A stretch of DNA of 64,000 bases from NCBI GenBank assembly GCA_040506895.1, contig JBEVVY010000001.1, forward strand, positions 1,116,001-1,180,000, given 5' to 3'. Under the pieces are notes generated by a model, which saw nothing but the letters and a program-made list of their open reading frames with translations, was not told where the DNA came from and did not search any database. Position 1 is the first letter of the stretch, and each line of letters opens with the position of its first letter. Shown here in pieces: positions 19,175 to 27,200 of the stretch. The position numbers and the translations under genes were made by a program. This stretch comes from Sedimenticola_A sp040506895 (lineage in GTDB: Bacteria > Pseudomonadota > Gammaproteobacteria > Chromatiales > Chromatiaceae).

Positions 19175-20302
19175 ATGTCGAAGACCCTGGATCTCGCCAT
19201 CGACCTGATCAGTCGCCGCTCCATCACCCCGGAGGATGCCGGCTGCCAGGACGTGATGATCCGCAGACTCGAGGCCATCGGCTTCAATATCGAGCGCATG
19301 CCCTTTGGCGAGGTGGAGAATTTCTGGGCCCGACGGGGCACCGAGGGTCCGCTGGTAGCCTTTGCCGGGCATACCGACGTGGTTCCGCCGGGAAGAAGCG
19401 AAGCCTGGAACTCGGACCCCTTCGCACCTGAAATCAGGGATGGGCTTCTCTACGGACGGGGGGCTGCGGACATGAAGGGCAGCCTGGCGGCAATGGTCAC
19501 CGCGGTCGAGTCCTTTGTCGAAAAGCACCCGGACCATAGCGGCTCCATCGCCTTTCTCATCACCAGCGACGAAGAGGGTATCGCCACCCACGGCACCGTG
19601 AAGGTGATCGAGACCCTGGAAGCCCGCGGTGAAAAGATCGACTACTGCCTGGTGTGTGAACCCTCCAGTACCGAACGCGTGGGCGACATTGTCAAAAACG
19701 GACGACGCGGTTCCCTGAACGGCATATTGACCGTGTTCGGCAAACAGGGCCATGTGGCCTATCCCCACCTCGCCTCGAACCCGGTCCACACGGCTGCGGC
19801 CGCCCTGGCCCGCCTGAGCGCCGAGACCTGGGATGAGGGCAACAGACACTTCCCTCCGACCAGTTTCCAGATATCGAATATCAATGCCGGTACCGGCGCG
19901 GAGAATGTAATACCGGGTGAGATGGAGGTGCTGTTCAACTTCCGCTTCTCCACCGAGCTGGACGAGACCGAGATCAGAAAGCGCGTTCACACCATTCTCG
20001 ATGAAGAGGGGGTCAACTACGATCTGTCGTGGCGTCTTTCAGGCCACCCTTTTCTTACGCCTGAAGGCACCCTGATCGAGGCGGTCGAGAAGGCGATCAG
20101 CGAGACCACCGGCTACAACACAGAGCTCTCGACCTCCGGAGGCACATCTGATGGCCGGTTCATCGCTCCGACGGGTGCACAGGTGGTTGAACTGGGCCCG
20201 CTCAATGCGACCATCCACCAGGTCAACGAGTGTGTATCAGTCAGTGACCTTGATGCACTTTCCGCAATTTACGACAGGGTGCTTGAACATCTCCTCTCCT
20301 GA
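19175..20302 (+). CDS. dapE: Succinyl-diaminopimelate desuccinylase
   Basis: Zinc hydrolase releasing LL-diaminopimelate. The 375-residue M20-family protein has the metal-binding AFAGHTDVVPPG (His), GRGAADMKGSLAAM (Asp), ITSDEEG (Glu), and the C-terminal GGTSDGRFIAPTGAQVVELGP. It starts 5 bp after the ArsC-like gene and ends the dap cluster. Confidence 0.97.
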   Translation: MSKTLDLAIDLISRRSITPEDAGCQDVMIRRLEAIGFNIERMPFGEVENFWARRGTEGPLVAFAGHTDVVPPGRSEAWNSDPFAPEIRDGLLYGRGAADMKGSLAAMVTAVESFVEKHPDHSGSIAFLITSDEEGIATHGTVKVIETLEARGEKIDYCLVCEPSSTERVGDIVKNGRRGSLNGILTVFGKQGHVAYPHLASNPVHTAAAALARLSAETWDEGNRHFPPTSFQISNINAGTGAENVIPGEMEVLFNFRFSTELDETEIRKRVHTILDEEGVNYDLSWRLSGHPFLTPEGTLIEAVEKAISETTGYNTELSTSGGTSDGRFIAPTGAQVVELGPLNATIHQVNECVSVSDLDALSAIYDRVLEHLLS

Positions 20303-20467
20303 AAGATGGGATAAATCCAGCAAATATCCCTTCCTGGCAAAAAAGCCTGCATCCAATCACATTAACTTCTCTTCTTAATTTATTGTTTTTCAAGTTAAAC
20401 CCTGAAGAACATAAATTAACCGCTTTTTTTGTGCCGTAATTCCCCAGTAAAACAGTAGAAAAAAATG

Positions 20468-20496
20468 TTGACGTAAGCGGTATATTATAATATTCT
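20468..20496 (+). promoter_or_regulatory. Strong sigma-70-type promoter for the candidate RNA
   Basis: TTGACG at 20468-20473 is followed by exactly 17 bp and TATTCT at 20491-20496, within a very AT-rich stretch that also contains TATAAT. Transcription would start near 20503, at the first base of the 5' hairpin of the RNA. Confidence 0.7.
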
Positions 20497-20502
20497 TATC
20501 TT

Positions 20503-20669
20503 CACAGTTACTGATGACCGTTCCCGGACATCATGACTGTAAGGTTTAAGGTACGCAAGGCTCGGCCAAAGGCAGTATCGTAGTAGCGCTGGGCCTTGCA
20601 CTCCTTTAATCTCCTCCATCCTCCTTTGGTGGTTTTTTAAACCTGGCTTCTCCAGCCAGGTTTTTTTTT
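20503..20669 (+). ncRNA. Candidate structured small RNA (about 167 nt)
   Basis: Between a good promoter and a strong terminator lies a non-coding stretch with clear secondary structure. Hairpin 1 (20504-20540) pairs ACAGT/ACTGT and TGATG/CATCA around CCG/CGG. Hairpin 2 has a 12-bp stem, GCAAGGCTCGGC (20555-20566) with GCTGGGCCTTGC (20588-20599), all positions paired with two G-U wobbles. A pyrimidine-rich single-stranded tract (20600-20627) repeats CUCC four times, complementary to Shine-Dalgarno sequences. A terminator hairpin follows. I do not recognise the family. The architecture suggests a trans-acting, anti-SD small RNA, or less likely a leader attenuator of the downstream gene. Confidence 0.65.
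20639..20669 (+). terminator. Intrinsic terminator of the candidate RNA
   Basis: AAACCTGGCT (20639-20648) pairs with AGCCAGGTTT (20654-20663) around a 5-nt loop. Nine T follow at 20661-20669. This is one of the strongest terminators in the window. Confidence 0.9.
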
Positions 20670-20724
20670 GCCCGAAAAAACATGATCCAAATCACACATT
20701 TCCGTCAATAATGTAAAAAAAAGG

Positions 20725-20751
20725 TAAAGTAATCCTGGACAGGCCCGTTAA
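20725..20751 (+). promoter_or_regulatory. Candidate sigma-28 (FliA) promoter upstream of cheX-like gene
   Basis: TAAAGTAA (20725-20732), exactly 11 bp, then CCCGTTAA (20744-20751). This matches the FliA consensus TAAAGTTT-N11-GCCGATAA at 6 of 8 positions in each half with the correct spacing. It lies about 50 bp before a chemotaxis-family gene, which adds weight. Confidence 0.5.
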
Positions 20752-20799
20752 ACACATCAAATCTAATGAAATTCATGGAAAAAATATAAGGAACACCCC

Positions 20800-21264
20800 A
20801 TGAAAGCCGAACTGATCAATCCATTCCTGGAATCCATCAAGGATGTCCTGTCGACCATGGCAAACATGGAGGTGACTCCGGGTACCCCTTGCCTGAAGAA
20901 CGGCAACGTCGCCAAGGGCGATGTGACTGGATTGATCGGCCTGGCGGGCGATGGCGGCAAGGGCTCCCTTGCCATCAGTTTCACCGAACCGGTTATTCTT
21001 GAAGTCACCGAGCGCATGCTGGGCGAAAAGATATCCCATATCAACGAGACGGTGACCGACTGTGTCGGTGAAATCACCAACATTGTCACCGGTGGTGCAA
21101 AACGGATCCTGAGCGAAAAGGGGTATGAATTCGACCTGGCAATCCCCGGTGTCGTGGCCGGAAAAGATCATGTGATCTCACATCGCTCGAAGGGCAACAC
21201 CATTCTTCTCCCCTTCACCGCTGGACCCGGCTCATTTTTTGTTGAAGTCTGCTTTTCCGAGTAG
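20800..21264 (+). CDS. CheX-family chemotaxis phosphatase-like protein
   Basis: The 154-residue single-domain protein resembles CheX, which dephosphorylates CheY-P in chemotaxis. The diagnostic segment CVGEITNIVTGGAK contains the ExxN catalytic pair at E91 and N94. No CheY or che operon is adjacent, so this is a stand-alone copy. AGGA at about 20789 is the ribosome-binding site. It could act on a response regulator other than CheY. A sigma-28-like promoter upstream fits co-expression with motility genes. Confidence 0.8.
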   Translation: MKAELINPFLESIKDVLSTMANMEVTPGTPCLKNGNVAKGDVTGLIGLAGDGGKGSLAISFTEPVILEVTERMLGEKISHINETVTDCVGEITNIVTGGAKRILSEKGYEFDLAIPGVVAGKDHVISHRSKGNTILLPFTAGPGSFFVEVCFSE

Positions 21265-21342
21265 CATTATCACCGTTCCCCTATAGGGGAACAGTGTCCT
21301 GCAGGAGATAAAATACCTGCATTAACAATGCGCTCTATCTAA

Positions 21343-22059
21343 TTGAAATATCAAAATATTAACAGCTCTGAGCTCACCAATGCCGGGCTTAATCTCGTTG
21401 CCTCGATAGCCTGGGACAGCCTTCCGGCAGAGATACTGGATAAGTTCGACACCTCAAAACTGACGATTCATCAGCCATCCTGCCTGATCCTTATCGGCCA
21501 TGCCGGCAGGGCACTCTGGAGCAGCATTCCCAGCACACAGTTCCAGCAAACCGATCCCATCGACAGTTTCAGCCGCAGCGCCGCCACACGGTTTGCGGAG
21601 CGGTTGCTGGGATCCGGTCACTACCAGCTTCTCTATCCGGGAATCCACACACCACCGCTCCAGGCGCTTGGCAGGCAGGTGGGCTGGCACCATGACTCCC
21701 CCCTGGGCATAGGGATCAATGCACGATGGGGACTCTGGTTTGCCTACAGGGCCCTGCTCATCACCGACCGGGAGCTGCCGCAGACGACGCCTCTTGGGGG
21801 CGGCAATCCATGCCACACCTGTTCCTCGAAAGCGTGCATCGCAAACTGCAGGGGAGATGCCCTCTCCGGGGAAACTGGTCTAGACTTGAAAACATGTGCA
21901 GCTTACAGGTTGAGACCCGCCTCTCCCTGCGCTGAGAGCTGTCCTGCCCGGCTGGCTTGTCCGGTAGCCTCACAACACCGCTACTCGTCTGAGCAGGTCA
22001 GGTATCACTACCGGAAATCTCTTGAGACTTTACAGCAGTTTTATGGTATAAAAGATTGA
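21343..22059 (+). CDS. Cysteine-rich QueG-like iron-sulfur domain protein, function unknown
   Basis: A 238-residue protein whose C-terminal half carries two Cys groups: CHTCSSKACIANC (about residues 162-174), then further Cys at CAAYRL, CAESCPARLACPV. This resembles the degenerate ferredoxin-like part of epoxyqueuosine reductase (QueG) or B12-processing enzymes. The N-terminal half is not recognised beyond HHDSPLGIGINARWGLWFAYRALL. The start is a TTG at 21343 without an obvious ribosome-binding site, so the N-terminus is uncertain. It directly precedes ppk1. Confidence 0.6.
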   Translation: MKYQNINSSELTNAGLNLVASIAWDSLPAEILDKFDTSKLTIHQPSCLILIGHAGRALWSSIPSTQFQQTDPIDSFSRSAATRFAERLLGSGHYQLLYPGIHTPPLQALGRQVGWHHDSPLGIGINARWGLWFAYRALLITDRELPQTTPLGGGNPCHTCSSKACIANCRGDALSGETGLDLKTCAAYRLRPASPCAESCPARLACPVASQHRYSSEQVRYHYRKSLETLQQFYGIKD

Positions 22060-22100
22060 TAAATAAAGTATTTTTAATCTATCAAATCTGGACCACGCAA

Positions 22101-24314
22101 ATGACGACCCCTGTTGCACCCGCCCCGGAAAATGCCATCGCGGCGAATGACGCATCCCCTGAGATCGGCACCGAAACCGAAGAGCAAACCGGCCTCAACC
22201 TGGAAGATTCGGAGCTGTTTCTCAACCGGGAACTCACCTGGCTGGAGTTCAACAAGCGGGTACTGCACGAGGCCGAGGATGAGCGGGTGCCCCTGCTGGA
22301 GCGGTTGAAGTTCATCGCCATCGTCAGCTCCAACCTGGATGAATTCTTCATGAAGCGCATGGGCGGCCTGAAGCAGCAGGTGGGTGCCGGCATGACGAGA
22401 CGTACCGTCGACGGCCGTAGCGCCCAGGAGCAGCTCGACGAGTGCAACCAGGTGGTCCGCGAGCTCGAGGCCCACAAGCTCACAGCGCTCGAGAAGGTGC
22501 TCGAGGAGTTGCGTGAGCACGATATCGCCATTCTGAACTACGATGAGCTGGACCAGACGGACGAATCCTACCTGCGGGACTACTACTACCAGAACATCTT
22601 CCCCCTGGTGACGCCCCAGTCCATCGACCCGGCCCACCCCTTCCCCTTCATATCCAACCTCTCGCTGAACCTGCTGGTGACGCTGCGCTATCCGGGCAAG
22701 AGTGACAAGACCACCCTCACCCGCATCAAGATCCCGGTAGGCGCCGGTATCCCGCGTTTCCTCAAGATCCACAACAAGAACCACTTTGTGCGCCTCGAGG
22801 ATGTGATCTCCCACAACCTGGATATGCTGATGCCGGATATGGAGGTGATCAACTGCGAACTCTTCAGGGTAACGCGCAACGCCAATACCGAGCGCAACGA
22901 GGAGCACGCAGACGACCTGCTCTCGATGATCGAGTCCGAACTGAGGGACCGCCGCTTCGCGCCCATCGTCCGCATGCAGGTGCAGACCAACATGGATGCA
23001 GTGCACCGCGGCATGCTGGCTGCCGAACTCCACCTGGACGAAGAGGCGGATGTCCATGAAGTGAATGGCATGCAGGCGATGCGTGACCTGTTCGAGCTGA
23101 CGTCACTGAATGTACCGGAGCTGCTCGATCCCCCGCACCAGCCGGTGGACCACCCGGAACTGCGGGACACGCGCAACATTTTCCACATTATCCGTGAACG
23201 CGGCCCCCTGCTGCTGCAGCATCCCTACGAATCTTTCGGTACCTCGGTGGAGCGTTTCCTCAAGGAGGCGAGCCAGGACCCGAAGGTCCGCGCCATCAAG
23301 ATGACCCTCTATCGCACCTCCAGCGACTCCAAGGTGGTGAGCTACCTGATCAACGCCGCCCGTAACGGCAAGCAGGTGACCGTGGTGGTGGAACTGAAGG
23401 CCCGTTTCGACGAGGCCGCCAACATCCGCTGGGCAAACCGGATGGAAGAGGCGGGGATCCATGTCACCTACGGCGTGGTGGGCCTGAAGACCCACTCCAA
23501 GATCATCCTGGTGGTGCGTAACGACTACGGCGGCCTGAAGCGCTACCTGCATATCGGCACCGGCAACTACCATGCGGGCACTGCCCGGCTCTACTCGGAT
23601 CTCGGCATGCTGACCAATGACGAGATACTGGGAAGAGACGCCACGGAACTGTTCAACTACCTGACCACCGGCTACACGCCACAGCGCAGTTACGAAAAGC
23701 TGCTGCCCTCCCCCAAGATGCTCAAGCAGGCCCTGCTGCAGAAGATCGAACGGGAGCGCAAACTGCACAGCGAGGAGAGCCCAGGACTGATCCAGTTCAA
23801 GATGAACGCCCTCGAGGATGCCGACATCACCCGTGCACTCTACGAGGCGGCCCGTGATGGGGTCCGGGTGGACCTGGTGGTGCGGGACACCTGCCGCTTG
23901 CGTCCCGGCCTACCCGGTATCTCGGAAAATGCCCGGGTGATCGGTATCGTGGGCCGTTTCCTGGAGCATACCCGCATCTACTATTTCCAGAATGGCGGGG
24001 ACGAGGAGTATTTCATCGGCTCTGCGGATGCCATGAAGCGCAACCTGGAGTCACGCGTCGAGGTGGTCACACCGGTGGAAGATGCCAGGCTGCGGGAGAA
24101 TCTCAGGTTCTTCCTCGACACCCAGCTGAACGATCAGCGCAGCGCCTGGGAGATGCAGCCAGACGGCAGCTACATCCAGCGCCAGCCCAGTGGCGAGGAA
24201 GATGCCACCGGCTGCCAGGAATTGCTGATCCAGAACGCCGAGAAACGGGCCAAGAAAGCGACCAAGCACCTGCGGGGCAAACGCAAGTACCGGCCCAACC
24301 GAAACCTGAGGTGA
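22101..24314 (+). CDS. ppk1: Polyphosphate kinase 1
   Basis: Polymerises the gamma-phosphate of ATP into inorganic polyphosphate at the membrane. From ATG 22101 the protein has 737 residues. It has the N-terminal domain (ELFLNRELTWLEFNKRVLHEA), the head domain, and two phospholipase-D-like C-terminal domains with THSKIILVVR (the autophosphorylated His) and the later HTRIYYF and GSADAMKRNLESRVE. The C-terminus is Lys/Arg-rich. The frame is open upstream to 22056, but the internal ATG is the likely start. Confidence 0.95.
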   Translation: MTTPVAPAPENAIAANDASPEIGTETEEQTGLNLEDSELFLNRELTWLEFNKRVLHEAEDERVPLLERLKFIAIVSSNLDEFFMKRMGGLKQQVGAGMTRRTVDGRSAQEQLDECNQVVRELEAHKLTALEKVLEELREHDIAILNYDELDQTDESYLRDYYYQNIFPLVTPQSIDPAHPFPFISNLSLNLLVTLRYPGKSDKTTLTRIKIPVGAGIPRFLKIHNKNHFVRLEDVISHNLDMLMPDMEVINCELFRVTRNANTERNEEHADDLLSMIESELRDRRFAPIVRMQVQTNMDAVHRGMLAAELHLDEEADVHEVNGMQAMRDLFELTSLNVPELLDPPHQPVDHPELRDTRNIFHIIRERGPLLLQHPYESFGTSVERFLKEASQDPKVRAIKMTLYRTSSDSKVVSYLINAARNGKQVTVVVELKARFDEAANIRWANRMEEAGIHVTYGVVGLKTHSKIILVVRNDYGGLKRYLHIGTGNYHAGTARLYSDLGMLTNDEILGRDATELFNYLTTGYTPQRSYEKLLPSPKMLKQALLQKIERERKLHSEESPGLIQFKMNALEDADITRALYEAARDGVRVDLVVRDTCRLRPGLPGISENARVIGIVGRFLEHTRIYYFQNGGDEEYFIGSADAMKRNLESRVEVVTPVEDARLRENLRFFLDTQLNDQRSAWEMQPDGSYIQRQPSGEEDATGCQELLIQNAEKRAKKATKHLRGKRKYRPNRNLR

Positions 24315-24321
24315 CCCCCTG

Positions 24322-25074
24322 ATGCCCTCCACCGACACCCCGGATCCCGCAAGAACACTGCAGATACTCTGGGGTGCCCTTCTGGGCTCGGTCTCGCTAC
24401 TGGGCGGGGTGATCTGGTTCCTATTAACCCGGCGACGAAATATATCGCTTCCAGTGCTTCAAGCATGCACTTGATTAAGACGCGGCTCGCAGGTAATAGC
24501 TGCTCTATTGGCAAGAGCCGCAACACAGAGCAAGGGCATGCTTGAAGCACCTAACATATTAATCTCAAAAAGAAAGGCAACCGTGTGTTTGCCGCCAGAC
24601 TGCGTTATCACTGCTTGCTGTAGAATGGCTACAGCGGTGTATTAATGCCTTGCTGGCAACAAACACACGGCTGCTGGAAGTGAAATATTTCGTCGCCGGG
24701 TTAATAGCCACCCAGGTCGAGTTGGCAGCCGTCTCTGAGGAGATCCTGCAGATGCTGCTGCTGGCGGTTTTCTCTCCCCCCTGCCCTACCTGCTGGTGAA
24801 GATGGCGGGCAGAAGAGACTCCGACAGGTCAGGACTCTCCTCCAGCCATGCAGACGAGGAGAGCCAGAAGACCTTGCAGCGGTTTATTGTCGGTGCCAGC
24901 CTGGCCGAACTGCCGGCCATGTTTGCCATTGTCTACACCGCGCTGTGCGGCGAACTGGACTGGGCCTTTCTGCTCTGGGGTATCAGCCTGGTCCTGCTGG
25001 TGGCAGCCAGGCCCGCTACCGCTTGCCGATCAGCTCGATCTGGTAACCGTCCGGATCCTCGACGAAAGCGATGA
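24322..25074 (+). pseudogene. Small membrane-protein gene disrupted by a MITE and a frameshift
   Basis: An open frame begins MPSTDTPDPARTLQILWGALLGS with a hydrophobic helix ending GVIWFLL. It is cut by the inverted-repeat element at 24421-24707. Removing the element between its TTAA (or TA) edges rejoins the frame exactly, giving WFLLIATQVELAAVSEEILQMLLLAVFS. A second lesion follows: a run of six C at 24776-24781 shifts the frame, and the remainder (LPYLLVKMAGRRDSDRSG... to LLWGISLVLLVAARP) continues in another frame. The intact product would be a multi-pass membrane protein of about 145 residues; family not identified. The 3' end runs into convergent gloA. Confidence 0.75.
24421..24707. mobile_element. 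MITE with 23-bp perfect terminal inverted repeats (287 bp)
   Basis: Left end 24421-24443 begins CTATTAACCCGGCGACGAAA; right end 24685-24707 is its perfect reverse complement. The interior holds further nested inverted repeats: GTGCTTCAAGCATGC (24454-24468) with 24536-24550, GCGGCTC (24482-24488) with 24525-24531, and CCGTGTGTTTG (about 24581) with its complement near 24670. No coding capacity. TTAA inside each end is consistent with a TTAA or TA target duplication. It is unrelated in sequence to the element at 5268-5541. Confidence 0.85.
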
Positions 25075-25399
25075 TGGTGGTACCGGCATTCATCGGCCCG
25101 GCGTCGCGAATGATCTTGCCACCCCGGGACCTGATCTCCTCGCAGGCCCGGTAGACATCGTCCACCTCGATGGCGATATGGCCGAAAGCGGTGCCGATAT
25201 CGTAGCTATCCACTCCCCAGTTGTAGGTCAGTTCGATAACGCTGTTCTCCGCCTCGCTACCGTAACCGAGAAACGCCAGGGTGAACTCCCCCTTGGGGTA
25301 CTCCTTGCTTCTCAGCAGCTTCATGCCCAGCACCTCGGTATAGAAGCCGATTGAGCGTTCCAGGTCCCCTACCCTCAGCATGGTGTGCAGTATTCTCAT
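25016..25399 (-). CDS. gloA: Lactoylglutathione lyase (glyoxalase I)
   Basis: Converts the methylglyoxal-glutathione hemithioacetal to S-lactoylglutathione. From ATG 25399-25397 the protein has 127 residues, MRILHTMLRVGDLERSIGFYTEVLGMKLLR, with metal ligands His5, Glu in VIELTYNWG, His in GHIAIEVDD, and Glu in GYQIELIGKR. A longer open frame to 25786 is opposite cmoA and is not used. It is divergent from cmoA and convergent with the decayed membrane gene. Confidence 0.96.
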   Translation of the reverse strand: MRILHTMLRVGDLERSIGFYTEVLGMKLLRSKEYPKGEFTLAFLGYGSEAENSVIELTYNWGVDSYDIGTAFGHIAIEVDDVYRACEEIRSRGGKIIRDAGPMNAGTTIIAFVEDPDGYQIELIGKR

Positions 25400-25474
25400 T
25401 TGTTTCCCCCGGGTATCACTGTTTCTCTTATAATTGCCGCTTTCGATCCGACGGCGGATAGTGACCGGCAACCG

Positions 25475-26212
25475 ATGACTGATCATAGCAAACGCGACAA
25501 TATCTACGCTGCCCCCCGCGGTACGGTGTCTGATTTCGTCTTCGACGGAAGAGTGGCGATGGTTTTCTCTGACATGATCAGCCGCTCGGTACCCGGATAC
25601 GCCACCGTCATCAACATGACCAGCGTTCTGGCCAACCAGTACGTACAAGCGGATAGCCGCTGCTACGACCTGGGTTGTTCCCTTGGCGCCTCCAGCATGG
25701 CGATGCAGTCGGGGATCCGGGTGCCCGGTTGCAGCATCATTGCCGTGGACAACTCCCAGGCGATGCTGGAACAGGCCGGCAGGCACCTTGCGGCGGCCGA
25801 TGAGTCACCCCCCATCGAACTGATCTGCTCCGACGTGATGGACCTGCCACTGGAGAACGCCTCCATGGTAGTACTCAACTTCACCCTGCAGTTCATACCG
25901 CCGGAGCGGCGCCTGGAGCTGCTGCAGCGGATTCACGACGCCCTGCGTCCCGGCGGAATCCTGGTACTCTCCGAGAAGATCGCATTCGAGGACCCTGAAG
26001 AGGAGCGTTTGCAGATAGAGATGCATCACGCCTTCAAGCGCGCCAACGGTTACAACGAACTCGAGATCAGCCAGAAGCGTACCGCGCTGGAGAATGTCAT
26101 GATTCCCGAAACCCTGGCCACCCACAAAGAGCGCCTGGGGAGCGCCGGATTCAGCCGCGCGGATCTCTGGTTCCAGTGCTTCAACTTTGTCTCCCTGGTT
26201 GCGCACCGATGA
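25475..26212 (+). CDS. cmoA: Carboxy-S-adenosyl-L-methionine synthase CmoA
   Basis: Makes carboxy-SAM from SAM and prephenate for wobble uridine modification of tRNA (cmo5U). From ATG 25475 the protein has 245 residues. Class I methyltransferase motifs are present: CYDLGCSLGASSMAM (motif I), IIAVDNSQAMLEQA, and LNFTLQFIPPERR. The frame is open to 25385, but the upstream part overlaps the gloA start region. The cmoA stop overlaps the cmoB start (ATGA). Confidence 0.95.
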   Translation: MTDHSKRDNIYAAPRGTVSDFVFDGRVAMVFSDMISRSVPGYATVINMTSVLANQYVQADSRCYDLGCSLGASSMAMQSGIRVPGCSIIAVDNSQAMLEQAGRHLAAADESPPIELICSDVMDLPLENASMVVLNFTLQFIPPERRLELLQRIHDALRPGGILVLSEKIAFEDPEEERLQIEMHHAFKRANGYNELEISQKRTALENVMIPETLATHKERLGSAGFSRADLWFQCFNFVSLVAHR

Positions 26213-27186
26213 TCGATTACACACCCCTCTACCGGAAGATTCGGGAGTCGGCCCTGGCAACCTGGGCCGAGCAGTTGCCGAATCAGCTGGAATCCCTGTT
26301 CAACGACAAGCTGCACGGTGACTTCCCCGCCTGGCTTGAAGTCCTCGGTTCACTGCCGCAGCTGGCTGCGGACCATGTGGACCTGGAGAGCGGAACCATC
26401 AGCGTGCGGAGCGATTCACCGGCGGATGAGCAGACCCGGGCGCAGATCCGCCAGCTGCTGATGCAACTCCACCCCTGGCGCAAGGGCCCGTTCGATATCC
26501 ACGGGGTTAATATCGACACGGAGTGGCGCTCCGACTGGAAGTGGGACAGGCTCAGGGACCACATCTCCCCCCTCGATGACCGAACTGTCCTCGATGTCGG
26601 CTGCGGCAACGGCTATCACTGCTGGCGTATGCTGGGGGCAGGCGCAAAGGTGGTGATAGGTATCGATCCAACCCAGCTCTTCCTGGCCCAGTACATGGCG
26701 ATACGCCACTTCCTGGGTGAGCAGCTGCCAATCTATCACCTGCCCATCGGCATCGAGCACCTGCCTGCCAACCTGAGGGCCTTCGACACGGTCTTCTCCA
26801 TGGGTGTGCTCTATCACCGTCGATCACCCATCGACCACCTGATGGAGCTCAAGGCGTGTCTGCGCCAGGGTGGCGAACTGGTGCTGGAGACCCTCGTCAT
26901 CGAGGGTGACGAGGGTCATGTGCTGGTGCCCGCAGACCGCTATGCCAAGATGCGCAATGTCTGGTTCATCCCAACGGCCGACACCCTTGCTGGCTGGCTG
27001 GAGCGGTGCGGCTTCAAGGATGTACGTATCGTCGATGAGACCGTCACCACCCTGGATGAGCAGCGGGCAACCGAGTGGATGCGCTTCGAATCCCTCTCTG
27101 ACTACCTGGACCCAGGCGACCCTTCACGCACCCTGGAGGGGTATCCGGCACCCCGGCGCGCCATCATCGTCGCGACCAGTCCCTGA
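26209..27186 (+). CDS. cmoB: tRNA U34 carboxymethyltransferase CmoB
   Basis: Transfers the carboxymethyl group from carboxy-SAM to 5-hydroxyuridine at tRNA position 34. From ATG 26209 the protein has 325 residues. The N-terminal family region MIDYTPLYRKI is followed by the methyltransferase core (VLDVGCGNGYHCWRMLGAGA; FDTVFSMGVLYHRRSPIDHL). It overlaps cmoA by 4 bp, so the two are coupled. Confidence 0.96.
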   Translation: MIDYTPLYRKIRESALATWAEQLPNQLESLFNDKLHGDFPAWLEVLGSLPQLAADHVDLESGTISVRSDSPADEQTRAQIRQLLMQLHPWRKGPFDIHGVNIDTEWRSDWKWDRLRDHISPLDDRTVLDVGCGNGYHCWRMLGAGAKVVIGIDPTQLFLAQYMAIRHFLGEQLPIYHLPIGIEHLPANLRAFDTVFSMGVLYHRRSPIDHLMELKACLRQGGELVLETLVIEGDEGHVLVPADRYAKMRNVWFIPTADTLAGWLERCGFKDVRIVDETVTTLDEQRATEWMRFESLSDYLDPGDPSRTLEGYPAPRRAIIVATSP

Positions 27187-27200
27187 ACCGCCAGAGGCGA

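Larger units (their letters stand above)
20303..20799. other. dapE-cheX intergenic region
   Basis: This 497-bp gap is AT-rich compared with its neighbours. It holds a sigma-70-like promoter (20468-20496), a candidate structured RNA (20503-20669) ending in an intrinsic terminator, and a sigma-28-like promoter for the downstream CheX-like gene (20725-20751). No open reading frame there looks real. Confidence 0.7.

Noticed and set aside
20503..20669. c-di-GMP-I (GEMM) riboswitch upstream of the CheX-like gene
   Set aside because: ACGCAAGGC and GTAGCG fragments recall GEMM, but the tetraloop-receptor segment is missing and the region folds instead into a continuous 12-bp stem. A covariance search could settle it.
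25400..25786. N-terminal extension of glyoxalase I to 256 residues
   Set aside because: It overlaps cmoA on the other strand; the family N-terminus begins at the ATG at 25399.
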